Positions 36,179 to 44,573 of a stretch of DNA of 64,000 nucleotides are shown here, piece by piece. Under the pieces are notes generated by a model, which ran no database searches, was not told the origin of the DNA, and saw only the letters and a program-made list of their open reading frames with translations. Made by a program: the position numbers and the translations under genes. Within the stretch, counting starts at the first letter, position 1; the number at the start of each line of letters is the position of its first letter. The DNA is from GCA-2731375 sp002731375 (GTDB taxonomy: Bacteria; Pseudomonadota; Alphaproteobacteria; GCA-2731375): assembly GCA_030752605.1 (NCBI GenBank), contig JASMDX010000006.1, positions 1 through 64,000 of the forward strand, given 5' to 3'.

Positions 36179-37717
36179 TTACGTTTTCGGCATGCGAACC
36201 AGCAGGATCAGGGGTAGCACAGCGAAAGACGCCAGGGCATAGGCCTTGAAGGCATTGATATAGCCGATCATAGCAGCCTGGCGGCCGATTTCCCCACTCA
36301 AGGCAGCCAAACCCTGAACGCCGTCGGTGCTCCACGCGCCCAGCAACCAGGGCAAGGCCAGGGCCTTATTATAATCGGAAATCCACTCCGTCATGCCAGC
36401 ATAGTTGGTGGCCGTCGAGACGATCACCAGGGTCACGGACAGCGAAATGAAAATAGAGCTGCCCAGATTGCGCAGCAGGTGATAAATCGCCGATCCCTCG
36501 GCCAGATAGCGCGGCTCCAGGGTGGCGAAAGTGGCCACGGTCAGGGGTACCCAAATGATACCCACTGCAAGGCCCTGCAGGACGCTGTTAACGCCCACAT
36601 CGAAGATCGTCGTATTGATGTCAAAGCTGGCCATGTAAATGCCGGAGACTACCTGGATAAGATAACCCAGGCTTATCCCGAACCTGGGGTCAAGGCGGGA
36701 AACGAATATGGCAACAAAAAACCCGGCGATAGCGCCGGCTCCACGCAGCCCCAACAACACACCGATGATCGAGTCCGGATAGCCAAGGATGCCCTGCAAC
36801 ATGGGCGGCATCAAAACCATGGGCGTGAAATTCAGCATGCCATAGATACCGACAATGATCAGGCCAAGAACGAAGTTACGGTTCAACATCAGGCGCGGAT
36901 TCAAGAAAGGCCTCTGTACGGTCAGGGTATGCACCACGAACAGATGAAAGGCGACTAGCGCTAGGGCCGCCTCGATAATAATCTCCGGGCTTTCGAACCA
37001 ATCCTGCCGTTGACCCCGCGATAGCAGCAATTGCAGCCCGATCACCGCCACCGACAGAGTCAGGAAACCGGTCCAATCCAAACCCACCCGCTGCCGCTGG
37101 CCCCGGCTATCGGATAGAAACAGGAACATGCCGACCAACGCGATAATGCCGAACGGAATAAACATGTAAAAAGCGGCCGGCCAGCCATACATTTCGGCCA
37201 AGCTACCGCCCAACATGGGTCCGATGACCGGCCCCACCACCACCGCCATGCCAAAGACCCCTGTCGCCAGGCTATGTTGACGCTTGGGGAATGTATCCAG
37301 CACGATGGCTTGGCCCAAAGGGATCAAGGGCGCGCCGAAGGCTCCCTGGGCGATGCGGAACAGCACCAGCAAGGGCAGATTGGTGCACATGCCGCAGGCC
37401 ACCGTAGCCACTGAAAAGCCTGCCATACTGACCAGCATGACACGGCGGTGCCCAAACCGGCCTTCTAGCCAACCGGTAGTCGGCGTCATGACCGCCGTCG
37501 CCAGAATGTTGAAGATCATGATCCAAGCGATTTCATCCTGGGTGGCAGAGAGCGCCCCTTGCATCTGTGGCAACAAAACCGCAACCACCAGAATGGACAT
37601 AGCGTATTGTGTTGTCGCCAAGGTCACGCAGAACAGAATAGCCCAGCGGCGAAACGCCGGCATAGCCTCGGCATTCCCGGGAGTTTTTGGATCGGTATCC
37701 TCGACCGCGGTGCTCAT
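36179..37717 (-). CDS. MFS transporter, EmrB/QacA (DHA2) family
   Basis: A 512-residue transporter with about 14 membrane segments, the size of EmrB. The A-motif appears as GWLEGRFGHRRVMLVS in the first cytoplasmic loop, and the helix-five motif GVFGMAVVVGPVIGPMLGG is the proton-antiport signature of the family. It probably exports toxic compounds, as in EmrAB systems, but no EmrA-like adaptor gene adjoins it. Confidence 0.9.
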   Translation of the reverse strand: MSTAVEDTDPKTPGNAEAMPAFRRWAILFCVTLATTQYAMSILVVAVLLPQMQGALSATQDEIAWIMIFNILATAVMTPTTGWLEGRFGHRRVMLVSMAGFSVATVACGMCTNLPLLVLFRIAQGAFGAPLIPLGQAIVLDTFPKRQHSLATGVFGMAVVVGPVIGPMLGGSLAEMYGWPAAFYMFIPFGIIALVGMFLFLSDSRGQRQRVGLDWTGFLTLSVAVIGLQLLLSRGQRQDWFESPEIIIEAALALVAFHLFVVHTLTVQRPFLNPRLMLNRNFVLGLIIVGIYGMLNFTPMVLMPPMLQGILGYPDSIIGVLLGLRGAGAIAGFFVAIFVSRLDPRFGISLGYLIQVVSGIYMASFDINTTIFDVGVNSVLQGLAVGIIWVPLTVATFATLEPRYLAEGSAIYHLLRNLGSSIFISLSVTLVIVSTATNYAGMTEWISDYNKALALPWLLGAWSTDGVQGLAALSGEIGRQAAMIGYINAFKAYALASFAVLPLILLVRMPKT

Positions 37718-38019
37718 TTAGGCGCCAAATTAGTCCACGTGATCCGACGTATACCGGGACATATAGACGTGCTTTCGGCTGCCTTCACCGTACCGGACCA
37801 TCACCAAAATGAGTACGCGATGGCTAGAGGATAAATCTATCAGCGGCAGAAGCAAACAAAATCAGGGATATTTCGCTATATGGTTTTCCATGGGCCCGAG
37901 ACGAGGCCCACCCGCGCGACACGGCCGCGGACTGTTCAGCAGCGGCGGTTTGTGAAAAACGGCGCCGAAGCCCAAAACAACCGGGTGGCGCGCGCCGTCG
38001 GGCAGGGGGTTAGGTTACG
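37718..38019. other. 302-base region between rpsU and the MFS gene
   Basis: No gene is evident. It must contain the MFS promoter and the end of the rpsU transcript. A self-complementary GGCGCGCGCC lies downstream of rpsU, but without a U-tract on the minus strand it is not a convincing terminator. Confidence 0.4.
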
Positions 38020-38229
38020 CTAGAGCAAACCTTCCTTCTGGGCCCGCTTGCGTGCCAATTTGCGCGCGCGGCGCACGGCCTCGGCCTTCTCTCGCGCTCG
38101 GCGTTCCGACGGCTTTTCAAAATACTTCCGCATTTTCATTTCGCGGAAGACGCCTTCACGCTGCAATTTCTTTTTCAGGGCGCGAAGCGCCTGATCGACA
38201 TTATTGTCGCGAACACTGACCTGTACCAG
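38020..38229 (-). CDS. rpsU: 30S ribosomal protein S21, apparent CTG start codon
   Basis: A 69-residue protein, (L/M)VQVSVRDNNVDQALRALKKKLQREG and onward (quoted here in part), ending ARKLARKRAQKEGLL. This is the S21 sequence pattern of alphaproteobacteria. S21 sits on the 30S platform and helps initiation. The frame is closed upstream by a TGA six codons before the start, and the only plausible initiator is a CTG at 38229. AAGGAG lies seven bases upstream of it. The next ATG would remove 30 residues, nearly half the protein. Relatives often start GTG-CAG-GTT at this point. Here GTA replaces GTG, so CTG may have taken over, or a base error may be present. Confidence 0.92.
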   Translation of the reverse strand: MVQVSVRDNNVDQALRALKKKLQREGVFREMKMRKYFEKPSERRAREKAEAVRRARKLARKRAQKEGLL

Positions 38230-38527
38230 TGGTCTTCTCCTTCAAAATTCGCCGCTTTTCGGGAAACCCGGCGAATAGCCCATTATGTTGGACGTTTCAA
38301 TGATATATTTCCAGGCAGGAAAAACAGGACGCACATAACCTTTCGCCAAGCATTACCAGCCGATTGAGCCGGGTTATAGCCCATAGGCGCAGCAATGTGA
38401 AGCGCTGAGATGCAATCGCGGGAAGACATTTTCACGGCGGACCATGATGCATTACCATTCAACGCCGCATTGACGATCCACCGATTTAGTAGGAAGTTGT
38501 CCTAACTGTTCGAGAGGGGAGCGACAG

Positions 38528-39424
38528 ATGGATCCACATACAGACGGCGGCGATACAAAGCCGGTTGGATATATGGAGCGGACACGGCTCTATTACCGCG
38601 CCCTTGGTTATAGCAATGACTATATCTGGTCACACCATAATGACGCGCCCTTCGCCACGCTGAAGCGACCACTGGCCGAAAGCAAGCTGACGGTCATTAC
38701 CACGGCAAGCCCGCCCGGCGGCCCACGGAATGGCAACCAGCGGCTTAAGGAAGTCTGGAGCGAGCACTTCGAACAAGCGCCGGCAGACTTGAACACGGAA
38801 TTCAGTGCCTGGGACAAGGAAGCGACCCATACCAGGGACCGGGAGAGCTATCTGCCTGTCTTGGCATTGCAGGAACTGGTGGCGGCGGGGCGCATCGGTA
38901 GCCTAACCACGCAATTTCACGGCGTGCCCACGACCTATAGTCAACGCCAAACCATTGAACAGGATGCCCCGGAAATCGCCCGTCGCTGCCGCTCGGACGG
39001 CAGCGACGCGGCATTGCTGGTCCCGCTGTGACCGGTCTGCCACCAAACCGTAGGTTTGGTTGCAAGAGAGCTCGAGACACAAGGCATCACTACCGTCATA
39101 ATCGGATCAGCCCGCGATATCGTTGAATATTGCGGCGTTCCGCGTTTCCTCTACACCGATTTTCCTCTTGGCAATCCCTGCGGCTCGCCCTGGGACCGGC
39201 AAGCCCAGGCCCGGATCGCCCAGCAAGCCGTTACACTGTTGAAAACAGCGATTGCGCCACGCCATACCGAAAAAGCCGCCGCCACCTGGCCCAGTGGGCA
39301 CGCCTGGCGCCCCGGCTACAACTATGTCGGAGCAGAGAACGCGGCAGAGCTGGCGGCCACGGGCGCAGCAAGGCGCCAACGGCAGATGGACGAACGGCGC
39401 GACGCGGATTCGAAAACCGGCTAA
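38528..39424 (+). CDS. Selenoprotein of the glycine/sarcosine/betaine reductase B (GrdB) family, in-frame TGA = Sec
   Basis: The frame opens at ATG 38528 after GAGGGGAGCG and ends at 39424. It is broken only by a TGA at 39029-39031, giving 298 residues if read as selenocysteine (U168). The context is ALLVPL-U-PVCHQTVGLVARELE. GrdB-family relatives have U or C at this position in a UxxC/CxxC redox motif, so C171 is the partner. The sequence after TGA continues the same fold (VIIGSARDIVEYCGVP). A perfect stem-loop starts ten bases after the TGA. This family lacks the GrdA/C/D partners of the clostridial complex in proteobacteria, so its reaction is unknown. Standard gene calling would split it in two. 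Confidence 0.88.
39042..39060 (+). promoter_or_regulatory. Bacterial SECIS-like hairpin downstream of the Sec TGA
   Basis: ACCAAACC (39042-39049) pairs perfectly with GGTTTGGT (39053-39060) around a GTA loop. The loop begins with G, 18 bases after the TGA. Known bacterial SECIS elements need an apical loop 16-37 bases downstream of UGA with a G among its first two bases, and this fits. It should recruit SelB-Sec-tRNA. Confidence 0.8.
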
Positions 39425-39509
39425 GCCTCTGATTAACAACAGCGATTTTCACAACCAACAATACAATCTATACTTGTTTTGATACCACCGGACGTAAGAG
39501 GATAATGAA

Positions 39510-41210
39510 ATGGATACCGAAACAACCGAAGGCCACCGCATTCCAACCTATCGGGCCCTGGCACAAGACCTTAAGAACCTTGGGGTCGATACGGTATTCG
39601 GCCTGATGAGCGATGACACGGCGCTGTTCGCAGTGGAAATCGATACCCTCGGCATCGCCTTTTATGGCGGCCGCCACGAAAACAACACCATCGCGATGGC
39701 CGAGGGTTATGCCTCGGCCACCGGCAAACTGGGTATTGCGATCATCGGCCGGGGACCCGCCGCCGCCAATGGCCTGCATGCCGCCGTCTACGCCTCGCGC
39801 ACCGGTTCCAAGGTGTTAATTATTTATGGCGAGATGGCCATAGGCAGTGGTGCCGTGAATACCATTGGCCCAGATTATAAGGCCTTCGACGCCCGCGGCG
39901 TCATGGCCGCGGCCGGCTTGCAGGCCTTTTCTCCCACCTCGCCCCAAGCCGCGCGCACGGCACTGGCGGATGCCATTGCCGCCGCCTCGCAGGGCACAGC
40001 AGTGACGCTACATTTACCGATCGATGTGCAAACCGCCGAAGTCCTGGTCCGCGACGACGATCCCGCCATCTCCCTGCCCGCCCTCATGGCACCCACGGCA
40101 GCCCGGCCCCAGGGCATCAATGCGGCCATTGGCGTACTTGCCGACGCGCAGCGCCCCCTCATCATCGCCGGCCTGGGCGCCCATCTCGCTGATGCGGGAG
40201 AGCCATTGGAAAAGCTGGCGGAGAAAATTGGCGCGCTGCTCATCACGACGGTCCGGGGCAAGGACATGTTCCAGGGCAACCCGAATAACCTCGATGTTAT
40301 AGGCTCCTTCTCCCACTCCATGGCGCGCCGGCATGTGGAGCAGGCTGATTGTGTCTTGGTCTTTGGCGCCGGACTTAATCTTCTGACCATGAGTTTTGGC
40401 AATGCCCTGCCGCAGGTGCCGTTGATCCAAATTGACGCGGTACGCAGCAATATCGGCCGCTGGACCAGCGTCGATATCGCCCTGGTGGGCGATGCCAGAT
40501 TGGTCGCCGAACAGCTTTTGCAGGCGGCACCGGAACGGTCGGAGGCCGGTAAACCGTTTCATGCCGCCGCCACGCGCAAGGATATCGCCGAATTTGATAT
40601 GGCTTCTGATTTTCAGACTGCCCATACGGCCCATACCGTCGACCCCCGCGCCCTGGCCATGGAATTAGACCAGCTTTTGCCCAAGCAACGCAATCTGGTT
40701 TACGACGCGGGCAATTTTCTTGGCGTGGTTCCCTATCTTTCTGTGCCCGGACCGGGGCATTTCAAGTTCACCTCTGAATTTGCCTCCCTCGGCATGGGAT
40801 TTGGCACCGCCCTGGGTGTCGCCAAGGCACGGCCCGAGCTGCCGACCGTCTTGCTTCTCGGTGACGGCGGTTTTTCCATGAGCATGAATGATCTTGATAC
40901 GCCCGTACGGGAAGATCTGCCGCTGATCATCATCCTAATGAATGACTGTGCCTATGGCGCCGAGCTGCACTTGCTGCGCGCCCATCAACAACCCGTGGCC
41001 AAATCACTGTTCCCCGACGTGGATTTCGCCCCCGTGGCGGAAGCCTTTGGCTTCGAGGCTGTGACTATACGCTCGCTTGACGATTTAGCAGCTGCCGCGC
41101 CCAAGCTGGCGGATCCCCAAGGGCCGATTTTCTTGGATTGCAAGATCAATGCCGACATCGCCGCACCGTTTATGGGCGAGTTCGCGGCCTATGCGGAGAG
41201 CAATAAGTAG
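39510..41210 (+). CDS. Thiamine-diphosphate-dependent enzyme, acetolactate synthase-like
   Basis: A 566-residue three-domain ThDP enzyme. E57 in GGRHENNTIAMAEGYA is the activating glutamate of the Pyr domain. The central domain follows, and the PP domain has the GDG motif (LLGDGGFSM, near residue 451) with the closing NDCAYG. The family includes acetolactate synthase, benzoylformate decarboxylase and sulfoacetaldehyde acetyltransferase. No regulatory subunit (ilvN) is adjacent, so biosynthetic acetolactate synthase is unlikely. AGAGGATAATGAA precedes the ATG. Confidence 0.88.
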   Translation: MDTETTEGHRIPTYRALAQDLKNLGVDTVFGLMSDDTALFAVEIDTLGIAFYGGRHENNTIAMAEGYASATGKLGIAIIGRGPAAANGLHAAVYASRTGSKVLIIYGEMAIGSGAVNTIGPDYKAFDARGVMAAAGLQAFSPTSPQAARTALADAIAAASQGTAVTLHLPIDVQTAEVLVRDDDPAISLPALMAPTAARPQGINAAIGVLADAQRPLIIAGLGAHLADAGEPLEKLAEKIGALLITTVRGKDMFQGNPNNLDVIGSFSHSMARRHVEQADCVLVFGAGLNLLTMSFGNALPQVPLIQIDAVRSNIGRWTSVDIALVGDARLVAEQLLQAAPERSEAGKPFHAAATRKDIAEFDMASDFQTAHTAHTVDPRALAMELDQLLPKQRNLVYDAGNFLGVVPYLSVPGPGHFKFTSEFASLGMGFGTALGVAKARPELPTVLLLGDGGFSMSMNDLDTPVREDLPLIIILMNDCAYGAELHLLRAHQQPVAKSLFPDVDFAPVAEAFGFEAVTIRSLDDLAAAAPKLADPQGPIFLDCKINADIAAPFMGEFAAYAESNK

Positions 41211-41355
41211 TCCATATTTCAGATGACGAATTTGCTGCACGGAACCCGCGTACTGATTTGCCAGACCTGCCTGCGGCTAGCGGCAAAACCGGCTTAGCCG
41301 AGCACCGCTGGCGCGGATTCGCGCGCAAAAATCGTTGGTCTTATTGTTGCTGCCG

Positions 41356-41463
41356 GGGGTGATATCCGCAACCACGGCCAGTGATGGCAGCACCTCTGCC
41401 TCCAATTCCGAAACCCTGGATGTGACGGTGAATGCGGTGGCCGATGCGCCAACCATGAGCGTT
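41356..41463 (+). pseudogene. Fragment of a large repetitive adhesin (cadherin/VCBS-like repeat)
   Basis: Thirty-six codons read GVISATTASDGSTSASNS then ETLDVTVNAVADAPTMSV, the end of a repeat of the kind found in giant RTX/VCBS adhesins (VTVNAVADAPT). It has no start or continuation and runs into a transposase fragment on the opposite strand. It is a relic left by rearrangement. Confidence 0.65.
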
Positions 41464-41464
41464 C

Positions 41465-41650
41465 CGCAGGTCTTTCTTCATCGGAAAAATAGGGCGCGAT
41501 CTGCTCATCCAGCCAGGCCCAATCGATCCTGTCCGCCAAGATGACGAGTTCGTGCTTCATGTTGATGATTTGATCAAGACGGGCTTTGAATAGGTCGTCG
41601 TGATAGGCTTTTTTCGGCTGTTTCGGTCGCATCGGAACGCCCAAAAGCAA
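41465..41650 (-). pseudogene. N-terminal fragment of an IS5-type transposase
   Basis: About 62 residues (DDLFKARLDQIINMKHELV, then LADRIDWAWLDEQIAPYFSDEERP) match the conserved N-terminus of IS5-group transposases. The rest of the gene, including the DDE residues, is gone; the reading frame continues into unrelated DNA. No terminal inverted repeats are visible. It is a decayed insertion sequence whose break point is shared with the adhesin fragment. Confidence 0.8.
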
Positions 41651-41874
41651 TGTCTCTAGGGAATCACAAGCGAGCCGAAAAGTGAATCAAAATCACAAGA
41701 AAACGACCGCCAACACAGCACTTTCTTGCAATCTCAATTACTTCAAATCGCCGAGAACCATAGGCATGGCAAGGCTGTCCGAGTTCTTAATAGACGACTA
41801 ATTAGTCTGAAAATAGCAAGACGGCGGGTTCGCCGCAACAGGGCGTTTCGGTAGCTAAATGGCACTAAACCACG

Positions 41875-43263
41875 CTAGATCACTGCCCGCTGGGCCGCGA
41901 TTTGGTCGTTTCCCCGCAGATACTCATGTGTCGCCTGGGCTGTTTTTTGCGCCACGCTCAGACAGGTCGCAACGGATGGACCGGCAAAATAGTTACCCGT
42001 CAAAAACAGCCCGCTTTGCCGGTCATGGCAGCTGCTCAACTGATCGATCAGGGCGCGGTGGCCAGCGCCGTATTGCGGCAAGCCGACGGGCCAATGGCGC
42101 ACCTTCGCCACCACCGGATCGGCCGAAACACCAAGAAGGTCACCGAATTCCGCCCGCACCAGATCGACCAATTCCGCCGCCGGCCGCCGCGCCAAATCAG
42201 GTGCCCTGACACCGCCGATATAGGCAGATACCGCGACATGGCCGTCGGGCGCGCGGCCAGGAAACATCGTGGAATTGAACTGGGAGCCTAGAATGTTTTG
42301 GTTCTCGGCCTCCGCCGTAAGAAAGCCAAGGCCATCCAGAGGGTGCGCCACGTCCCCGCGCCGGTAACCAAGAAAAACCACCGCCAGGGGCGGCGCCTGA
42401 ATTTGTGCTGCAGCAGCGGCGCCAGAGGGATCCACATCCGCGATCAGTTGCGCCGCGACATGGGCCTGGGTCGCGATGACGACAGCCCTACCTTGCATAC
42501 GGCCATCCCTGCCCAGATCCACTTCGAAACCGCTCGGTGAAGCGGAAAAACGCCGCACGGCGACGCCGGTACGGACATCATCACCAAGGCCCAGGGCTAG
42601 GGAACTGGCCAAGGTCCCAATGCCACCGCGCCAGGAGAACAGTCTGCTGCCGGGCATCTTTCCGCCCTCGCGGCGGCGGTGCATGATGCCCAGGGTGACG
42701 GAACCGTATTTCTCCTCCAACGCCACCAGCATGGGGAAAATCGCGGCCACCGACAGTTCCGCCGCGCGGCCGCCGCCATAAATGCCTGCAACCATTGGGT
42801 CCATGACCCGTTCGGCGAACTCCCGGCCAAAGCGCCGGGCGCAGAATTCCATGACGGATTCATCGGCATCCGGGCTACCGTGGGGCACCAGGACTTCCAG
42901 CAATATTCGCAGTCTAGCCCATGGCGAGAGATAACTGGCAGTCAAGAAGCCAAAGGCGCCCATGCCGATACCGGACAGTTGCCCACCTGAAACCAGGTAA
43001 CGCTTGCGGATGCCATCGCCAAGATCGCAACGCAGATTTTCGAGACCCAAGTCTTGTGAAAACTCGTTGGCGGCGGGCACCAGGGCATTCATGGTGGAGG
43101 GGCCATGTTCCATGAGGAAACCGTCAAGGCGTTCCGAAACCGCGCTGCCGCCAAACTGGCGCTGGCGCTCCAATAAGACAACGCTATGCCCGCGCTGTTT
43201 CAGATCATAAGCCGTGGCCAGTCCGGAAACCCCACCGCCGATGACAATGACATCCGCCCTCAT
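41875..43263 (-). CDS. hemY: Protoporphyrinogen oxidase, HemY type
   Basis: A 462-residue FAD enzyme. The N-terminal FAD motif DVIVIGGGVSGLATAYDL, followed by FGGSAVSERLDGFLMEHGPS, is typical of HemY-type protoporphyrinogen/coproporphyrinogen oxidases. It oxidises a porphyrinogen to a porphyrin with oxygen. In proteobacteria other enzymes (HemG, HemJ) often do this job, so a HemY in a cytochrome cluster may be dedicated to it. Its start overlaps the stop of the radical SAM gene (ATGA), indicating coupling. It is the last gene of an operon with an FNR box. Confidence 0.85.
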   Translation of the reverse strand: MRADVIVIGGGVSGLATAYDLKQRGHSVVLLERQRQFGGSAVSERLDGFLMEHGPSTMNALVPAANEFSQDLGLENLRCDLGDGIRKRYLVSGGQLSGIGMGAFGFLTASYLSPWARLRILLEVLVPHGSPDADESVMEFCARRFGREFAERVMDPMVAGIYGGGRAAELSVAAIFPMLVALEEKYGSVTLGIMHRRREGGKMPGSRLFSWRGGIGTLASSLALGLGDDVRTGVAVRRFSASPSGFEVDLGRDGRMQGRAVVIATQAHVAAQLIADVDPSGAAAAAQIQAPPLAVVFLGYRRGDVAHPLDGLGFLTAEAENQNILGSQFNSTMFPGRAPDGHVAVSAYIGGVRAPDLARRPAAELVDLVRAEFGDLLGVSADPVVAKVRHWPVGLPQYGAGHRALIDQLSSCHDRQSGLFLTGNYFAGPSVATCLSVAQKTAQATHEYLRGNDQIAAQRAVI

Positions 43264-44549
43264 GTCCCATCCCGCCCCGTATTAGGCGCCGACGACGGCC
43301 TGCCGCCACCAAAGCGGTGTTTAGCCACCTTGGATAATTCCAACATGACCTCGGCTGTGACCTCCCTACGCTGATCCGCCCGCACCTGGCTCTCGGCCCG
43401 CTGCCTGACAAAGCGGCGGACAAAGGATGGTATGCGCGCCAACCATTCCTCCGCCTCCGGCGTCCATTGAATGCTATTCGTGGCCGTCCCCAGTGGTTCG
43501 ATCATCGGACCGCCCTGGGGTACGTAGGCGCAAAGGAAATCCTCACCCATCAAATCACCATTCCGGGCGAGAGGCCTGGCCCGGCAGCCGCCACAAATCT
43601 TGCTGTATTCACAGGCCCCGCAGCGGCCCTGCAAAGCCGGCTGGCGCAACGTCTTGAACTGCGGCGCATCGCGCCAGATATCCGCGAAGCCTTGCTCTCG
43701 GATAGAACCGACTTCGTCCTCAATATACGGACACGAGGTGACACCGCCTGTTGGCGTAATGCGGCAATATCGGCTACCGGCCAGACAGCCGCCTGCCTCA
43801 TAACCATGCGCCGCCGTGACCGGCCAATCGGGATCAAGCTCCCATGCCATGCGCTTGAAGTGGGGCGCGCATTTGGCCCGGACCATGATCTCCGTCTCCT
43901 CGCGCGCCGCAGCCGTCAGCCGGCGCATAACCTGCTCGTACGTCTGAGCCGAGATATTTGTGACCTTCTCACCCCGCCCGGTGCAGACCAGAAAGAATAC
44001 ATTCAAGACAAAGGCGCCCACGTCTTTCGCGAAGGCTATCATATTGTCAAGCTCATGCGCGGTATCGTCGGTCACAGAGAAATGGATTTGAAAGCGCAGA
44101 TCATTGCGGCGACAGGCATCGAAGGCCGCCATGGCCTGCTCCCAACTACCCGGCAGGCCACGGAAGGCGTCATGGTCCGCAGGTTCGAGCGAATCCAGGC
44201 TGATCCCAACACCCTGAAGGCCCGCCGCCTTTAACGCATTGACCCGGCGGTCATTCAGGCCCAGGCCATTGCTGCCCAGCACCGACATCAGGCCCAGACC
44301 ATGGGCATGCGCCACCAGATCCGTTAGATCCGACCGCAGCAGCGGCTCGCCGCCGGTGAACACCACCATGGTTTCGTCGCTTTGGGCCGCGATATCGTGG
44401 AGCAGGCCCTTGACCTCCGCCGTGCTCAACTCACCCCTATCATCACTTTCCCGGCAGCCGGCATCGAGATAGCAGTGGGCGCAGTTCAGATTGCAACGGC
44501 GCGTCAAGTTCAGGGCGATCAGAAATGGTGGTTCGGTTGTATCAACCAT
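43260..44549 (-). CDS. Radical SAM/SPASM protein with C-terminal PCP_red-type domain, heme-modification type
   Basis: A 429-residue protein. The cluster motif is CNLNCAHC (C19, C23, C26). A SPASM-like C-terminal cysteine set is present (CPYIEDE, then CGACEYSKICGGC), as in NirJ and the heme-forming AhbC/AhbD enzymes. After it comes a segment starting WTPEAEEWLARIPSFVRRF that matches the PCP_red repeat of its neighbour at 44574. Its position between a stress protein and HemY suggests porphyrin or heme side-chain chemistry. An alternative is peptide maturation, as many SPASM proteins modify peptides. No precursor peptide is obvious nearby. Confidence 0.8.
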   Translation of the reverse strand: MVDTTEPPFLIALNLTRRCNLNCAHCYLDAGCRESDDRGELSTAEVKGLLHDIAAQSDETMVVFTGGEPLLRSDLTDLVAHAHGLGLMSVLGSNGLGLNDRRVNALKAAGLQGVGISLDSLEPADHDAFRGLPGSWEQAMAAFDACRRNDLRFQIHFSVTDDTAHELDNMIAFAKDVGAFVLNVFFLVCTGRGEKVTNISAQTYEQVMRRLTAAAREETEIMVRAKCAPHFKRMAWELDPDWPVTAAHGYEAGGCLAGSRYCRITPTGGVTSCPYIEDEVGSIREQGFADIWRDAPQFKTLRQPALQGRCGACEYSKICGGCRARPLARNGDLMGEDFLCAYVPQGGPMIEPLGTATNSIQWTPEAEEWLARIPSFVRRFVRQRAESQVRADQRREVTAEVMLELSKVAKHRFGGGRPSSAPNTGRDGT

Positions 44550-44573
44550 TCAATCCCCTTCCCCTATTTCCAG

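Noticed and set aside
39056..39424. A separate downstream gene of 122 codons after the TGA at 39029
   Set aside because: It has no ribosome site, is in the same frame as the preceding gene, and completes the GrdB-like fold; it is better explained as the part after selenocysteine.
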